Shown: piece by piece, positions 22,640 through 34,010 of the stretch | Layout of the letters: each line of letters begins with the position of its first letter | How positions within the stretch are numbered: position 1 is the first letter of the stretch | Source: Pantoea dispersa | Lineage (GTDB): Bacteria; Pseudomonadota; Gammaproteobacteria; Enterobacterales; Enterobacteriaceae | Assembly: GCF_014155765.1 (NCBI RefSeq) | Contig: NZ_SCKT01000006.1 | Location: forward strand, 1 to 64,000 | Reading direction: 5' to 3' | Length of the DNA stretch: 64,000 bases | Notes under the pieces: model-generated | Seen by the model: the letters and a program-made list of their open reading frames with translations, nothing else | Told to the model about the DNA's origin: nothing | The model's database searches: none | Made by a program: the position numbers and the translations under genes

Positions 22640-22953
22640 CTTTCCACGGGAGTGCAAAACTTAACCCAAATTGCGCCCGACAAGTGATCAGCTTCCCCTT
22701 TTTGCTCGCCCGATAACAATTTTTTGCGTTCCACCCTGGCTTCTGCCAACCCCAAGCTATGATTTAACAGTGATGTGCCGGTTGTTAACTGTTTTTACTT
22801 TGCGAATGGAATAGTTGTTGTACACGGCCAGGATCTTTCCCACGGAGGGTGTCCTTCCTTGCTGCTGTATGTATGGCTCATGAAAAGCAGCGCACCTATA
22901 GCGACAATCCTGTCTCTCCGGTCGCCTGCGCAAAAAATCATAGGAAGAAAGTC
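22640..22953 (+). promoter_or_regulatory. glgB promoter and leader region
   Basis: This 314-bp gap holds the start of the glycogen operon and no convincing gene. The leader near the start codon carries several GGA triplets (22808, 22831, 22844 and 22943, the last within the ribosome site AGGAAG), a pattern seen in CsrA-controlled leaders. The glgB frame is open for 105 bases upstream of the ATG, but that extension lacks family similarity. Confidence 0.4.
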
Positions 22954-25140
22954 ATGTCAGAGCTTCCCGATCGCCATGCGATCAATGCCCTTTTCGCCGG
23001 GAATTATGCCGACCCCTTCTCAGTACTGGGGATGCACCAGACCACACAAGGTCTCGAAGTGCGTGCGCTGTTACCGGATGCATCCGAAGTTTGGGTGATT
23101 GAAACCAACACCGGCCGCAAATGCGCCCAGCTTAAATGTCTTGATTCGCGCGGCTTCTTCAGCGGCGTGATCCCGCGCCGTAAAAACCTGTTTCGCTACC
23201 AGCTGGCAGTCAACTGGCACGGCCAGCAAAACCTGATCGACGATGCCTACCGCTTTGGCCCGCTGCTGGCGGAGATGGATGCCTGGCTGCTGGCCGAAGG
23301 CACGCACCTGCGGCCGTATGAAACGCTCGGCGCGCACGGCACCACCATTGATGGCGTCGCCGGTACGCGCTTCGCCGTCTGGGCCCCGAACGCGCAGCGC
23401 GTTTCGGTGGTAGGCGAGTTTAACTTCTGGGATGGTCGCCGCCATCCGATGCGTTTCCGCCGCGAACTCGGCATCTGGGAGCTGTTTGTCCCCGGCGCGG
23501 TTAATGGCCAGCTGTACAAATTCGAGATCATTGATGCGCACGGTCAGATGCGCATCAAAGCCGATCCGTTCGCCTTCGAGGCGCAAATGCGCCCGCAGAC
23601 CGCCTCGATGATCTGCGGCCTGCCGCCGAAGCTGGAGATGCAGCCACAGCGCAAAATCGCCAACGGCTTTGACCAGCCGATCTCCATTTACGAGGTGCAT
23701 CTCGGTTCGTGGCGTCGCCACACCGACAACAATTTCTGGCTGAGTTACAAAGAGCTGGCCGAACAGCTGGTGCCCTATGTCAAAGAGATGGGCTTTACCC
23801 ATATCGAGCTGTTACCGATCAACGAGCATCCGTTCGACGGCAGCTGGGGCTATCAGCCGCTCGGCATGTACGCGCCGACGCGCCGCTTCGGCACGCGCGA
23901 TGAGTTTCGTCACTTTATCGCCGCAGCCCACGAGGCGGGTCTCAACGTGCTGCTCGACTGGGTGCCGGGCCATTTCCCCAGCGACGATTTTGGCCTCGCC
24001 AAATTCGACGGTACCGAGCTGTACGAGCACAGCGATCCGCGCGAAGGCTACCATCAGGACTGGAATACGCTGATCTACAACTTTGGCCGGCGCGAGGTCA
24101 GCAACTATCTCTCCGGCAATGCGCTGTACTGGATGGAGCGCTTCGGTATCGATGGCCTGCGCGTCGATGCGGTGGCGTCGATGATCTATCGCGACTACAG
24201 CCGCAAAGAGGGTGAGTGGGTACCTAACCAGTTTGGCGGCCGTGAAAATCTCGAAGCCATCGCCTTCCTGCGCCATACCAACCGCACGCTGGGCCGCGCC
24301 GCACCCGGCAGCATCAGCGTGGCGGAAGAGTCTACCGATTATCCCGGCGTGACGCGGCCATCCGAGGATGGCGGCCTGGGCTTCTGGTTCAAATGGAACC
24401 TCGGCTGGATGCACGACACCCTCGACTACATGAAGCTCGATCCGGTGCATCGCCGCTACCATCATCAGCTGATGACCTTCGGCATGCTGTACAACTACAC
24501 GGAAAACTTCGTGCTGCCGCTGTCGCACGACGAAGTGGTCCACGGCAAAAAGTCGATCCTCGACCGCATGCCGGGTGATACCTGGCAGAAGTTTGCCAAC
24601 CTGCGCGCCTATTACGGCTGGATGTGGGGCTTTCCCGGCAAAAAACTGCAGTTTATGGGCAACGAATTCGCTCAGGGGCGGGAATGGAACCACGACACCA
24701 GCCTCGACTGGCATCTGCTGGAGGGGCTGGATAACTGGCACCACGGCGTGCAGCGTCTGGTACGTGACCTGAACCACAGCTATCGCCACTTTTCGCCGCT
24801 CTATCAGCTCGATTTCGATGCCAGCGGCTTCGAGTGGCTGGTGGTCGACGATCACGAAAACTCGGTCTTTGTATTTGTACGCCGCGACCGCGAGGGCAAC
24901 GAACTGATCGTCGCCAGTAACTTCACGCCGGTGCCGCGTCACAACTATCGCTTCGGCGTGAATCAGCGCGGCGGCTGGCGCGAAGTGCTGAACACCGATC
25001 AGCATGATTATCACGGCAGCGATCTGCGCAATCACGGTATCGTCCATTCCGATGACATCGCAAGCCACGGGCGCGCGCAGTCGCTAAGCCTGACGCTGCC
25101 GCCGCTCGCCACGCTGTGGCTGGTGCGGGAGGGCGATTGA
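22954..25140 (+). CDS. glgB: 1,4-alpha-glucan branching enzyme
   Basis: GlgB cuts alpha-1,4 glucan chains and rejoins them by alpha-1,6 bonds, making glycogen branches. The 728-residue protein has the N-terminal CBM48-type domain, then the GH13 barrel with the nucleophile Asp405 in LRVDAVAS, the acid in [11 protein letters not shown] and the third carboxylate in [10 protein letters not shown]. The ATG at 22954 follows AGGAAG and gives the E. coli length. It is the first gene of glgBXCAP; its TGA shares a base with the glgX ATG. Confidence 0.97.
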   Translation: MSELPDRHAINALFAGNYADPFSVLGMHQTTQGLEVRALLPDASEVWVIETNTGRKCAQLKCLDSRGFFSGVIPRRKNLFRYQLAVNWHGQQNLIDDAYRFGPLLAEMDAWLLAEGTHLRPYETLGAHGTTIDGVAGTRFAVWAPNAQRVSVVGEFNFWDGRRHPMRFRRELGIWELFVPGAVNGQLYKFEIIDAHGQMRIKADPFAFEAQMRPQTASMICGLPPKLEMQPQRKIANGFDQPISIYEVHLGSWRRHTDNNFWLSYKELAEQLVPYVKEMGFTHIELLPINEHPFDGSWGYQPLGMYAPTRRFGTRDEFRHFIAAAHEAGLNVLLDWVPGHFPSDDFGLAKFDGTELYEHSDPREGYHQDWNTLIYNFGRREVSNYLSGNALYWMERFGIDGLRVDAVASMIYRDYSRKEGEWVPNQFGGRENLEAIAFLRHTNRTLGRAAPGSISVAEESTDYPGVTRPSEDGGLGFWFKWNLGWMHDTLDYMKLDPVHRRYHHQLMTFGMLYNYTENFVLPLSHDEVVHGKKSILDRMPGDTWQKFANLRAYYGWMWGFPGKKLQFMGNEFAQGREWNHDTSLDWHLLEGLDNWHHGVQRLVRDLNHSYRHFSPLYQLDFDASGFEWLVVDDHENSVFVFVRRDREGNELIVASNFTPVPRHNYRFGVNQRGGWREVLNTDQHDYHGSDLRNHGIVHSDDIASHGRAQSLSLTLPPLATLWLVREGD

Positions 25141-27119
25141 TGCTCCAGCCGGGCCAGCCGGTACCGCCGGGTGCCCATTATGACGGGCGCGGCGTCAACT
25201 TTACGCTGTTCTCGCGCCACGCGGAGCGGGTGGAGCTGTGCCTGTTTGATGAACAGGGGAGTGAGCAGCGTTTTCCTCTGCCGGCGCGCAGCGGTGACAT
25301 CTGGCATGGCTATGTTCCGGCGCTAAAGCCGGGCCAGCGCTATGGCTACCGCGTGCATGGGCCGTGGCAGCCAGAGCGCGGTCATCGTTTCAATCCGGCC
25401 AAACTGCTGGTCGATCCCTGTGCCAAAGCGGTATGCGGCGCGGTGCCAGACGACGCGCGCCTGCTGGGTGGAGAGTGGCAGCAGGATGATGCCGATAGCG
25501 CTGGCGTTGCGCCCAAATCGCTGGTGATCGCCGACGATTTTGACTGGCAGGACGATTGTGCGCCCCGCACGCCGTGGGGCAGGACGGTGATTTACGAGGC
25601 GCACGTTCGCGGCCTGACGCAGCAGCATCCGGAAATTCCGGAAAGGCTACGCGGGACATATGCGGCGCTGGGGCATCCTGCTATGGTGAGCTATCTGCGC
25701 CGGCTGGGTATCACCGCGCTGGAGCTGCTGCCGATAGCCGCGTTTGCCAGCGAGCCGCGCCTGCAACGGCTCGGCCTGAGCAACTACTGGGGCTATAACC
25801 CGTTTGCGCTGTGGGCGCTGCATCCGCATTACGCGGCGGGTGAAGCGGGCCAGACGCCGCTGCAGGAGTTTCAGCAGGCGGTAAAAGCGCTGCACGCGGC
25901 GGGCATTGAAGTGATTCTGGACGTGGTGTTCAACCACAGCGCCGAGCTGGAAGAGATTGGCCCGACACTGTCGCTGCGCGGCGTCGACAACGCCAGCTAT
26001 TACTGGCTGGGCGATAACGGTGAATATCACAACTGGACCGGCTGCGGTAATACGCTGAACCTCAGCGATCCGCAGGTGCTTGACTGGGCGCTGGGCGCGC
26101 TGCGTTACTGGGTGCAAACCTGCCACGTTGACGGCTTTCGTTTCGATCTGGCCAGCGTGCTCGGGCGCACGCCGGATTATCGCCAGGATGCGCCGTTGTT
26201 TGTGGCCATGCAGGCCTGCCCGGTGCTGTCGCAGGTGAAGCTGATCGCTGAACCCTGGGATATCGGCCCCGGCGGCTATCAGGTGGGCAACTTTCCGCCG
26301 GGCTTCGCTGAATGGAACGACCATTTTCGCGATACGGCGCGCCGCTACTGGCTGCACGGTGAGTTGAGTAACGGTGATTTTGCCCGCCGCTTTGCCGGCT
26401 CAAGCGATGTATTTCAGCGCGCGGCGCGTCTGCCGCACGCCAGCATTAATCTGATCACCGCGCACGACGGCTTCACGCTGCGTGACGTGGTGAGTTATAA
26501 CCAGAAGCATAATCAGGCCAACGGCGAAGATAATCGCGACGGCAGCAGCAGTAATTTCAGCCATAACCATGGTTTTGAAGGGCTGCAGGGCAACTTCGAT
26601 GTGGTCGAGCGGCGGCGGCGCAGCGTGCACGCATTGCTGACCACACTGCTACTGGCGCAGGGCACGCCGATGCTGCTGGCCGGTGACGAACGCGGTCACA
26701 GCCAGCACGGCAACAATAATGCGTACTGTCAGGATAACCCGCTCACCTGGCTGAACTGGCAACAGGATGATTTTGGACTGGTCGACTTCACTGCCGCGTT
26801 AATCCGGTTGCGTCAGCATATTCCCGCGCTGACGCAGGACAGCTGGTGGCAGGAGGGCGATGGCAACGTGCAGTGGTTAAATGCCAGCGGCAAACCACTG
26901 GAAAGGGATGAGTGGGAACAGGGGATGCACAGACTGCAGATCCTGCTCTCCGGCCGCTGGTTACTAACGATAAACGCCACGGATTCGGTGAGTGACCTTG
27001 CCTTACCAGACGGAGAATGGCGAGCCATTCCTCCTTTCGCCGGGGAAGATAACCCCATCCTGACAACTGTCTGGCACGGGCCCGCACACGGCGTGTGTGT
27101 GTTCCTAAAGCAATCATAA
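25140..27119 (+). CDS. glgX: Glycogen debranching enzyme
   Basis: GlgX hydrolyses alpha-1,6 branches of glycogen trimmed by the phosphorylase. The 659-residue protein has a short N-terminal CBM48 domain ([15 protein letters not shown]), then a GH13 barrel with nucleophile segment [12 protein letters not shown] and acid segment [16 protein letters not shown]. The ATG at 25140 overlaps the glgB stop (TGATG) with GGAGG inside the end of glgB, so translation is coupled. Ten bases separate it from glgC, whose regulatory hairpin lies within the 3' end of this gene. Confidence 0.96.
   Translation: MLQPGQPVPPGAHYDGRGVNFTLFSRHAERVELCLFDEQGSEQRFPLPARSGDIWHGYVPALKPGQRYGYRVHGPWQPERGHRFNPAKLLVDPCAKAVCGAVPDDARLLGGEWQQDDADSAGVAPKSLVIADDFDWQDDCAPRTPWGRTVIYEAHVRGLTQQHPEIPERLRGTYAALGHPAMVSYLRRLGITALELLPIAAFASEPRLQRLGLSNYWGYNPFALWALHPHYAAGEAGQTPLQEFQQAVKALHAAGIEVILDVVFNHSAELEEIGPTLSLRGVDNASYYWLGDNGEYHNWTGCGNTLNLSDPQVLDWALGALRYWVQTCHVDGFRFDLASVLGRTPDYRQDAPLFVAMQACPVLSQVKLIAEPWDIGPGGYQVGNFPPGFAEWNDHFRDTARRYWLHGELSNGDFARRFAGSSDVFQRAARLPHASINLITAHDGFTLRDVVSYNQKHNQANGEDNRDGSSSNFSHNHGFEGLQGNFDVVERRRRSVHALLTTLLLAQGTPMLLAGDERGHSQHGNNNAYCQDNPLTWLNWQQDDFGLVDFTAALIRLRQHIPALTQDSWWQEGDGNVQWLNASGKPLERDEWEQGMHRLQILLSGRWLLTINATDSVSDLALPDGEWRAIPPFAGEDNPILTTVWHGPAHGVCVFLKQS
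27085..27097 (+). other. Hairpin before glgC, relic of the CsrA site
   Basis: CACACGGCGTGTG, inside the glgX 3' end and 33 bp before glgC, occupies the place of the E. coli hairpin whose loop contains the CsrA core GGA (ACACGGATTGTG, from memory). Here the loop reads GGC and no GGA is left, although the flanking stem and the glgC ribosome site AAGGAG are kept. Confidence 0.5.
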
Positions 27120-27129
27120 GGAGTCAGAC

Positions 27130-28422
27130 ATGGTGAAATTAGATAGAAACGACCCCCTGATGCTGGCGCGCCAGCTCCCTACACAGACGGTTGCCCTGAT
27201 CCTTGCTGGCGGGCGCGGTACGCGCCTGAAAGATCTTACCGCCAAACGCGCCAAGCCTGCCGTGCACTTCGGCGGCAAGTTCCGCATCATCGACTTTGCG
27301 CTCTCCAACTGTATCAACTCCGGGATTCGGCGCATCGGCGTCATCACCCAATATCAGTCACATACGCTGACGCAGCACATTCAGCGCGGCTGGTCCTTGT
27401 TCAACGAAGAGATGAATGAGTTTGTCGATCTGCTGCCGGCGCAGCAGCGCGCCTCGACCGAACACTGGTATCGCGGTACCGCCGATGCGGTCACGCAGAA
27501 TCTCGACATCATTCGCCGTTACAACGCGCAGTACATCGTGATTCTCGCCGGGGATCACATCTACAAAATGGATTACTCGCGCATGCTGCTCGACCACGCC
27601 GATCGTGGCGCCAAGTGCACCATCGCCTGTCTGCCCGTACCGCTGCATGAGGCCACCGCGTTTGGCGTGATGGCAGTCGATGCGGACAACAATGTAATCG
27701 ATTTCGTTGAGAAACCGGCGCAGCCGCCGTCCATGCCGGGCGACGACAGCAAAGCGCTGGCCAGCATGGGCATTTACGTGTTCAACGCCGATTACCTCTA
27801 TGAGCTGCTGGAGGAGGATTTGCAGATCGCCGACTCAAGCCACGATTTCGGTAAAGATCTGCTGCCGAAGATCGTCGCCAGCGGCGAAGCCTACGCGCAC
27901 TCCTTCACGCTGTCGTGCGTACAGAACGACGAAAACGCGGAACCTTACTGGCGCGACGTCGGTACGCTGGAAGCTTACTGGCGCGCCAACCTCGATCTGG
28001 CCTCGGTGACGCCCGAACTCGATATGTATGACCACGAATGGCCGATTCGTACCCACATGGAGCCGCTGCCGCCGGCCAAATTTGTCCAGGATCGATCCGG
28101 CAGTCACGGCATGACCATGAACTCGCTGGTCTCCGGCGGCTGCATTATTTCCGGCTCGGTGGTGGTGAATTCGGTGCTGTTCCCGCGCGTGCGCGTTAAC
28201 TCGTTTTGCAATATTGATTCGGCGGTGCTGCTGCCCGATGTGGTTATCGGGCGATCGTGCCGTTTGCGTCGCTGCGTCATAGACCGTGCCTGCGTCATTC
28301 CGGAAGGCATGGTGATTGGCGAAAATCCGGATGAGGATAGTCGCCGTTTTTACCGTTCAGAAGAGGGCATCGTACTGGTGACGCGCGCCATGCTGGCCAA
28401 ATTGGCCGCTGCGGGTCAGTAA
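27130..28422 (+). CDS. glgC: Glucose-1-phosphate adenylyltransferase
   Basis: GlgC makes ADP-glucose from ATP and glucose-1-phosphate, the controlled step of glycogen synthesis. The 430-residue protein has the nucleotidyltransferase loop [12 protein letters not shown], the allosteric Lys39 ([12 protein letters not shown]) that binds fructose-1,6-bisphosphate in E. coli, and a C-terminal left-handed beta-helix with repeats around [20 protein letters not shown] lies seven bases before the ATG. It sits between glgX (10 bp) and glgA (62 bp). Confidence 0.97.
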   Translation: MVKLDRNDPLMLARQLPTQTVALILAGGRGTRLKDLTAKRAKPAVHFGGKFRIIDFALSNCINSGIRRIGVITQYQSHTLTQHIQRGWSLFNEEMNEFVDLLPAQQRASTEHWYRGTADAVTQNLDIIRRYNAQYIVILAGDHIYKMDYSRMLLDHADRGAKCTIACLPVPLHEATAFGVMAVDADNNVIDFVEKPAQPPSMPGDDSKALASMGIYVFNADYLYELLEEDLQIADSSHDFGKDLLPKIVASGEAYAHSFTLSCVQNDENAEPYWRDVGTLEAYWRANLDLASVTPELDMYDHEWPIRTHMEPLPPAKFVQDRSGSHGMTMNSLVSGGCIISGSVVVNSVLFPRVRVNSFCNIDSAVLLPDVVIGRSCRLRRCVIDRACVIPEGMVIGENPDEDSRRFYRSEEGIVLVTRAMLAKLAAAGQ

Positions 28423-28445
28423 GTGACGAAAGGCAAAGAACATTG

Positions 28446-28460
28446 CCGCGTGGAACGCGG
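28446..28460 (+). promoter_or_regulatory. Perfect hairpin with GGA loop before glgA, candidate CsrA site
   Basis: CCGCGT-GGA-ACGCGG forms a six-pair stem with the CsrA core GGA as its whole loop, 24 bp before the glgA ATG. A second GGA overlaps the glgA start (CAGGATG). Two GGA elements so placed fit the usual way CsrA blocks ribosome access. No terminator function is likely, since no T run follows. Confidence 0.45.
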
Positions 28461-28484
28461 GCGATAACACAATAGGGGGTCAGG

Positions 28485-29918
28485 ATGCAGGTTTTACATG
28501 TCTGTTCAGAGCTTTTCCCGCTGCTAAAAACCGGCGGACTGGCTGATGTCGTCGGCGCATTGCCTCAGGCACAAATTGCCGAAGGTATGGACACGCGGGT
28601 GCTGATTCCGGCGTTTCCGGATCTGCGTAAAGGGATTCCTGATACCGAAGTGGTGGCGGAGCTGCAAACCTTTGCCGGGCCGGTCCGCTTGCTGTTTGGG
28701 CCCTTCAACGGCGTGGGGATATATTTGATTGATGCGCCGGGACTGTACGATCGTCCCGGCAGCCCGTACCACGATACGTCGCAGTTTGCCTATGTCGATA
28801 ACTACCTGCGCTTTGCGCTGCTCGGCTGGATGGCGGCTGAGCTGGCCAGCGGGCTGGATACATACTGGCAGCCGGACATCGTGCACGCGCACGACTGGCA
28901 CGCCGGTCTGGCTCCGGCCTATATCGCCGCACGCGGACGTCCGGCGAAAACGGTGTTTACCGTGCATAACCTGGCGTATCAGGGGCTGTTTTCCGCGCGG
29001 CATCTGGACGAAATCCAGATCCCGCGCGCCTATTTTGAAATGCACGGGCTGGAATTCTACGGCCAGATTTCTTACCTAAAGGCCGGCCTGTTTTATGCCG
29101 ATCATATAACTGCGGTCAGCCCGACCTATGCGCTGGAGATCACCCGTCCGGAGTTCGGCTACGGCATGGAAGCGCTGCTGGAGCAGCGGCTGCGCGAAGG
29201 ACGGCTGAGCGGTATTCTCAACGGCGTCGATCCCGGCATCTGGGATCCGGCACACGACCTGCTGCTTACCGCCCGCTACGACCGCGACACGCTGGAGAGC
29301 AAAGCGGAGAATAAACGTCAGCTGCAGATTGCCATGGGGCTGAAGGTTGATGACAAAGTGCCGGTGTTCTGCGTTATCAGCCGTTTAACCAAACAGAAAG
29401 GGCTGGATCTGGTGCTGGAAGCACTGCCGGGACTGCTGGCGCAGGGCGGGCAACTGGTGCTGCTGGGTCAGGGCGATGCGGAACTGCAGCAGGGCTTCCT
29501 CGCCGCAGCCGCTGAGCATCCGGGCAGCGTCGGCGTGCAAATTGGTTATCACGAAGCCTTCTCGCACCGCATTGTCGGTGGTGCGGACGTCATTATGGTG
29601 CCCAGCCGTTTCGAACCGTGCGGTCTGACGCAGTTGTACGGTCTGAAATATGGCACGCTGCCGCTGGTCAGGCGCACCGGTGGACTGGCGGATACGGTAC
29701 AGGACAGCTCGCTGGAAAACCTCGCCGACGGCGTAGCCAGCGGCTTCAGCTTCGAAGACAGCAATGCCTGGTCACTGCTGCGCGCGATTCGTCGTGCTTT
29801 TGTTTTATGGTCCCGTCCTTCACTCTGGCGTTATGTTCAGCGCCAGGCGATGGGGATGGATTTTAGTTGGCAGGTGGCAGCACAAGCCTACCGCGATCTT
29901 TATCAACGCTTGCTGTAA
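28485..29918 (+). CDS. glgA: Glycogen synthase
   Basis: GlgA extends alpha-1,4 glucan from ADP-glucose (GT5 family, GT-B fold). The 477-residue protein starts with the family signature [13 protein letters not shown] near residue 15, which binds ADP-glucose, and has the C-terminal nucleotide site with [14 protein letters not shown] and [10 protein letters not shown]. Length equals E. coli GlgA. AGGGGGT precedes the ATG. It lies 62 bp after glgC, across the GGA-loop hairpin, and 21 bp before glgP. Confidence 0.97.
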   Translation: MQVLHVCSELFPLLKTGGLADVVGALPQAQIAEGMDTRVLIPAFPDLRKGIPDTEVVAELQTFAGPVRLLFGPFNGVGIYLIDAPGLYDRPGSPYHDTSQFAYVDNYLRFALLGWMAAELASGLDTYWQPDIVHAHDWHAGLAPAYIAARGRPAKTVFTVHNLAYQGLFSARHLDEIQIPRAYFEMHGLEFYGQISYLKAGLFYADHITAVSPTYALEITRPEFGYGMEALLEQRLREGRLSGILNGVDPGIWDPAHDLLLTARYDRDTLESKAENKRQLQIAMGLKVDDKVPVFCVISRLTKQKGLDLVLEALPGLLAQGGQLVLLGQGDAELQQGFLAAAAEHPGSVGVQIGYHEAFSHRIVGGADVIMVPSRFEPCGLTQLYGLKYGTLPLVRRTGGLADTVQDSSLENLADGVASGFSFEDSNAWSLLRAIRRAFVLWSRPSLWRYVQRQAMGMDFSWQVAAQAYRDLYQRLL

Positions 29919-29939
29919 TGAGAGATTGGGATACCGCAT

Positions 29940-32387
29940 ATGAACGCACCTTTCACCTATGCCTCACCCACGCTGACGGTTGACGCCCTCAAGCACTCAA
30001 TCGCCTATAAGCTGATGTTTACCATTGGTAAAGATCCGTCGATCGCCAACAAGCATGAGTGGCTGAACGCCGCGCTGCTGGCGGTACGCGATCGCATGGT
30101 GGAGCGCTGGCTGCGCTCCAGCCGTGCGCAGCTGTCGCAGGATGTGCGCCAGGTTTATTACCTGTCGATGGAGTTTCTGATGGGGCGCACGCTGGGCAAT
30201 GCCTTGCTGGCGATGGGTATCTATGACGATCTCAACCAGGCGCTGGATGAGATGGGACTCGACCTCAGCGAGCTGATGGAAGAAGAGAACGACCCCGGAC
30301 TCGGCAACGGCGGTCTTGGCCGGCTGGCGGCCTGCTTCCTCGACTCGCTGGCCACGCTGGGCCTGCCCGGGCGCGGCTACGGCATTCGCTACGATTACGG
30401 CATGTTCAAACAGAACATTGTTGACGGGCAGCAGCGTGAATCGCCGGATTACTGGCTGGAATACGGCAACCCATGGGAGTTCCAGCGCTTTAATACCCGC
30501 TACAAAGTGCGTTTTGGCGGGCGGTTGCAGCATGAAGGCAGCCGGGTACGCTGGGTTGAGACCGAAGAGATCGTGGCGATGGCTTACGATCAGATCATCC
30601 CTGGCTTCGACACCGATGCCACCAACACGCTGCGGCTGTGGGGCGCGCAGGCCAGTAACGAAATCAACCTCGGCAAGTTCAATCAGGGCGACTACTTCGC
30701 GGCGGTGGAAGATAAAAACCACTCGGAGAACGTGTCGCGCGTGCTCTATCCCGACGACTCGACCTACTCCGGGCGCGAGCTGCGTCTGCGCCAGGAGTAT
30801 TTTCTCGTCTCCGCCACGGTACAGGATATCCTCAATCGCCACTGGCAGATGCATGAAACCTGGGACAACCTGGCCGACAAAATTGCCATCCACCTCAACG
30901 ATACCCATCCGGTGCTGGCGATTCCCGAGCTGATGCGTCTGCTGATTGATGAGCACAAGTTTACCTGGGACGACGCCTTTGAAGTCACCTGTCAGGTGTT
31001 CTCGTACACCAACCATACGCTGATGAGCGAAGCGCTGGAGACCTGGCCGGTGGACATGATCGGCAAGATCCTGCCGCGTCACCTCAGCATCATCTTCGAA
31101 ATCAATGACTACTTCCTGAAGACCATTCAGGACTACTATCCGGACGACTGGGATCTGATGGCGCGCATCTCGATCATCGACGAAAACGATGGTCGCCGCA
31201 TCCGCATGGCGTGGCTGGCGGTGGTGGTTAGCCACAAAGTTAACGGCGTGTCGGAGCTGCACTCTAATCTGATGGTGCAGTCGCTGTTCGCCGATTTTGC
31301 CCGCCTGTTCCCGGGGCGTTTCTGCAATAAAACCAACGGCGTGACGCCACGCCGCTGGCTGGCGCTGGCCAACCCGGCCTTGTCAGAGGTACTGGATGAC
31401 GCCATTGGCCGCACCTGGCGTACCGATCTGGCTCAGCTGAGCGAGCTGGTGCCGCACATTGACTATCCGGCGTTTATTGAACAGATCGCCGATGCCAAGT
31501 TCGCCAACAAGAAGCGCCTCGCGGAGTGGGTGGCGAAGAATATGGATATCGTGCTGGATCCGCAGGCGCTGTTCGACGTGCAGATCAAGCGTATTCACGA
31601 ATACAAACGTCAGCTCCTGAACGTGCTGCACGTCATCACGCGTTACAACCGCATCAAAGCCGATCCGACCGCAGAGTGGGTGCCGCGCGTTAATATCTTC
31701 GCCGGGAAAGCGGCGTCGGCCTATTACGTCGCCAAGCACATCATTCACCTGATCAACGATGTCGCCAACGTGATCAACAACGATCCGCAGGTGAAGAACA
31801 AGCTGAAGGTGGTGTTTATCCCTAACTACGGCGTCAGCCTGGCGCAGATCATCATTCCGGCGGCGGATCTCTCCGAGCAGATCTCTACCGCCGGCACCGA
31901 AGCCTCCGGCACCAGTAACATGAAATTTGCGCTAAACGGCGCGCTGACCATCGGTACGCTGGACGGGGCCAACGTGGAGATGCGCGAGCACGTCGGCGCA
32001 GAAAATATCTTTATCTTCGGCAACACCACGCCGCAGGTGGAGAAGCTGCGCACTGAGGGCTATAACCCGCGCAAATACTATGAAGAGGATGCGGAACTGC
32101 ACCAGGCGCTGACGCAAATCGCCAGCGGCGTCTTCAGTCCGCAGGAGCCGGGGCGCTACCGTAACCTGTTCGACGCGCTGGTCAACTTTGGCGATCACTA
32201 TCAGCTGCTGGCGGATTACCGCAGTTATGTGGATACCCAGGATAAGGTGGATAAGCTTTATCGCCAGCCGGAAGAGTGGCAGCGGCGTGCGGCGCTGAAC
32301 ATCGCCAATATGGGCTATTTCTCCGCCGACCGTACCATTCAGGAGTACGCGGATGAGATCTGGCATATTTCGCCGGTGAGGTTATAA
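29940..32387 (+). CDS. glgP: Glycogen phosphorylase
   Basis: GlgP releases glucose-1-phosphate from glycogen ends with phosphate, using pyridoxal phosphate. The 815-residue protein has the cofactor lysine in [11 protein letters not shown] at residue 662, as in the E. coli enzyme, and the segment [14 protein letters not shown]. Mammalian-type phosphorylation control is absent from this family. It ends the glg operon; no simple terminator follows, only the palindrome array at 32392-32615. Confidence 0.97.
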   Translation: MNAPFTYASPTLTVDALKHSIAYKLMFTIGKDPSIANKHEWLNAALLAVRDRMVERWLRSSRAQLSQDVRQVYYLSMEFLMGRTLGNALLAMGIYDDLNQALDEMGLDLSELMEEENDPGLGNGGLGRLAACFLDSLATLGLPGRGYGIRYDYGMFKQNIVDGQQRESPDYWLEYGNPWEFQRFNTRYKVRFGGRLQHEGSRVRWVETEEIVAMAYDQIIPGFDTDATNTLRLWGAQASNEINLGKFNQGDYFAAVEDKNHSENVSRVLYPDDSTYSGRELRLRQEYFLVSATVQDILNRHWQMHETWDNLADKIAIHLNDTHPVLAIPELMRLLIDEHKFTWDDAFEVTCQVFSYTNHTLMSEALETWPVDMIGKILPRHLSIIFEINDYFLKTIQDYYPDDWDLMARISIIDENDGRRIRMAWLAVVVSHKVNGVSELHSNLMVQSLFADFARLFPGRFCNKTNGVTPRRWLALANPALSEVLDDAIGRTWRTDLAQLSELVPHIDYPAFIEQIADAKFANKKRLAEWVAKNMDIVLDPQALFDVQIKRIHEYKRQLLNVLHVITRYNRIKADPTAEWVPRVNIFAGKAASAYYVAKHIIHLINDVANVINNDPQVKNKLKVVFIPNYGVSLAQIIIPAADLSEQISTAGTEASGTSNMKFALNGALTIGTLDGANVEMREHVGAENIFIFGNTTPQVEKLRTEGYNPRKYYEEDAELHQALTQIASGVFSPQEPGRYRNLFDALVNFGDHYQLLADYRSYVDTQDKVDKLYRQPEEWQRRAALNIANMGYFSADRTIQEYADEIWHISPVRL

Positions 32388-32391
32388 AAAA

Positions 32392-32615
32392 GGTCGCCAT
32401 GAATGGCGACCCTACAAAATATGGCCCGATGCGCATTGATGCGCATCGGATACAATCCCACAACCGCTGCTGTTTGTCACAGGGTGCGCATTAATGCGCA
32501 ACTGGCACAATCCCACAACCGTTGCTGTTTGTCACAGGGTGCGCATTGATGCGCAACTGGCTCAATCCCACAACCTTTGCTGTTTGTCGTAGGGTGCGCA
32601 TTAATGCGCACCTGG
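32392..32615. repeat. Palindrome plus 55-bp tandem repeat between glgP and dcrB
   Basis: GGTCGCCATGAATGGCGACC (32392-32411) comes first, then a GATGCGCATTGATGCGCATC palindrome (32429-32448), then three copies of a 55-bp unit beginning at 32453, 32508 and 32563. Each unit starts CAATCCCACAACC, runs through TGCTGTTTGTC and contains a GTGCGCATTRATGCGCA palindrome. Copies differ at only a few bases. The array fills a convergent gap. Confidence 0.9.
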
Positions 32616-32622
32616 TAACGGC

Positions 32623-33180
32623 TTACTTCAGAGTAATACTCTTCACAATCGCATCGGCATCGCTCTGCGCCTGCTGCTGATTGTCGGCGGGCAGAGTGAT
32701 CTGCAGCGTCAGCAGTTTACCGTCCACCTTCGCCAGAATAACCGAGGACCAGGAGGTCTGGTTATTGGCGGAAATCACCGTATCCAGCTGCTGTGCCGGC
32801 TGGTCTTTCAGCGTTACCGCTTTGTTCGACACCACCTGCAGCTGCGGATCGCGGTTGCGCTGCTGCTGCTCCAGACGCTGAGCCAGCGCATCCAGTCCTT
32901 CACTGGTCGGATCGCCCGCAATCACGATAATTGCGCGCTGGCCGGTTTCATCGGCATACACGTGCATATTGGTGGATTCCGAACCCAGCTTGCCGCTCTT
33001 ATCTGACATGCCTGCTGGCAGGCTGAAACTCAGCTTACCGTCCATCAGGTTTACTGTCTGTGCTGACTGACTGGCGCTGGCGCCGTTGCTGTTTGCCGCC
33101 GTGTCGTCTTTCTTCTGATCACACGCCGCCAGGCCTAACACCAGCAGGCCGATGCCCGCATATTTCACTAAGTTACGCAT
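32623..33180 (-). CDS. dcrB: Lipoprotein DcrB
   Basis: A 185-residue lipoprotein with the lipobox LGLAACDQ and a low-complexity linker of Asn, Ala and Ser before the folded DcrB domain. In E. coli DcrB is an inner-membrane-anchored periplasmic protein needed for infection by phages C1 and C6; a role in envelope lipoprotein maturation has also been reported. AAGGGA precedes the ATG. It is next to yhhQ, as in E. coli. Confidence 0.88.
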   Translation of the reverse strand: MRNLVKYAGIGLLVLGLAACDQKKDDTAANSNGASASQSAQTVNLMDGKLSFSLPAGMSDKSGKLGSESTNMHVYADETGQRAIIVIAGDPTSEGLDALAQRLEQQQRNRDPQLQVVSNKAVTLKDQPAQQLDTVISANNQTSWSSVILAKVDGKLLTLQITLPADNQQQAQSDADAIVKSITLK

Positions 33181-33295
33181 TCTTATCCCTTCGTAAGGTT
33201 TCCATCAGCCGTTATCAAAACGGAATCGGTGCTTAAAAGCAATCAGCGCTTTGTCAGGAAATCTTAGCGTGCCGTGGCGTTTCGTCTACGTTCAA

Positions 33296-33961
33296 TTAGC
33301 CGAAATTCATCTGGCGCTGAGCCGAACGTTCCGCCAGACGCTTAAGTGCCGCATTGAGCAGAACACCGTAAGCAGGCAGGAAGAAAACCATGCAGATCAG
33401 CACTTTGAAGCTGTAATCCACCAGTGCGATCTCCACCCAGTGGCTGGCCATGAACGGGTCCGGACTCTTATAAAAGGCGATAAAGAAGAAGGCCAGCGTA
33501 TCGCTGATATTGCCGAGGAACATGGCACAGGCAGGCGCAATCCACCATTGCGGCAGTTTACGCAGGCGGTTAAACACGTGCACATCAAGGATCTGCCCCA
33601 GCGCATAGGCCATAAAGCTGGCGCAGGCGATACGCGCCACGAACAGATTGACCTCCTGCAGCGAGGCCCAGCCCTGCCACGCGCCCTGATAAAACACGCA
33701 CGACACGATGTAGGAGATAAACAGCGCCGGAATCATCACCGCAAGGATAATGCGCCGTGCCAGCGGTGCGCCAAAAATACGCACGGTGAGATCGGTGGCG
33801 AGAAAAATAAACGGGAAGCTAAACGCACCCCAGGTGGTGTGGAAACCGAAAATCGCGACCGGCAGCTGCACCAGATAGTTACTGGAGGTAATCACCAGCA
33901 GGTGAAACAGCGACAGCCAGAATAGCGCATGCATGCGCTGACGAGCAGAGAAGTTAATCAT
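33296..33961 (-). CDS. yhhQ: Queuosine precursor transporter
   Basis: YhhQ imports 7-cyano-7-deazaguanine (preQ0) and preQ1 for tRNA queuosine synthesis. The 221-residue protein has six hydrophobic segments and the vitamin-transporter-like marks of the family: FHTTWGAFSFPFIFLATDLTVRIFG near residue 40, and the helix around FMAYALGQILDVHVFN. It lies between dcrB and tusA as in E. coli. Confidence 0.92.
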   Translation of the reverse strand: MINFSARQRMHALFWLSLFHLLVITSSNYLVQLPVAIFGFHTTWGAFSFPFIFLATDLTVRIFGAPLARRIILAVMIPALFISYIVSCVFYQGAWQGWASLQEVNLFVARIACASFMAYALGQILDVHVFNRLRKLPQWWIAPACAMFLGNISDTLAFFFIAFYKSPDPFMASHWVEIALVDYSFKVLICMVFFLPAYGVLLNAALKRLAERSAQRQMNFG

Positions 33962-34010
33962 AAAGGCCTTTTTTTAAAAATGGGGTGAGGGAACCCATCC
34001 TCTTCATACT

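Noticed and set aside
22849-22953. Longer GlgB starting 35 residues upstream
   Set aside because: The upstream start has no good ribosome site; ATG at 22954 follows AGGAAG and puts the nucleophile at residue 405 as in E. coli.
32453-32615. 55-bp tandem repeat as a CRISPR array
   Set aside because: The units are alike over their whole length; there are no unique spacers between short repeats, and no cas gene is near.
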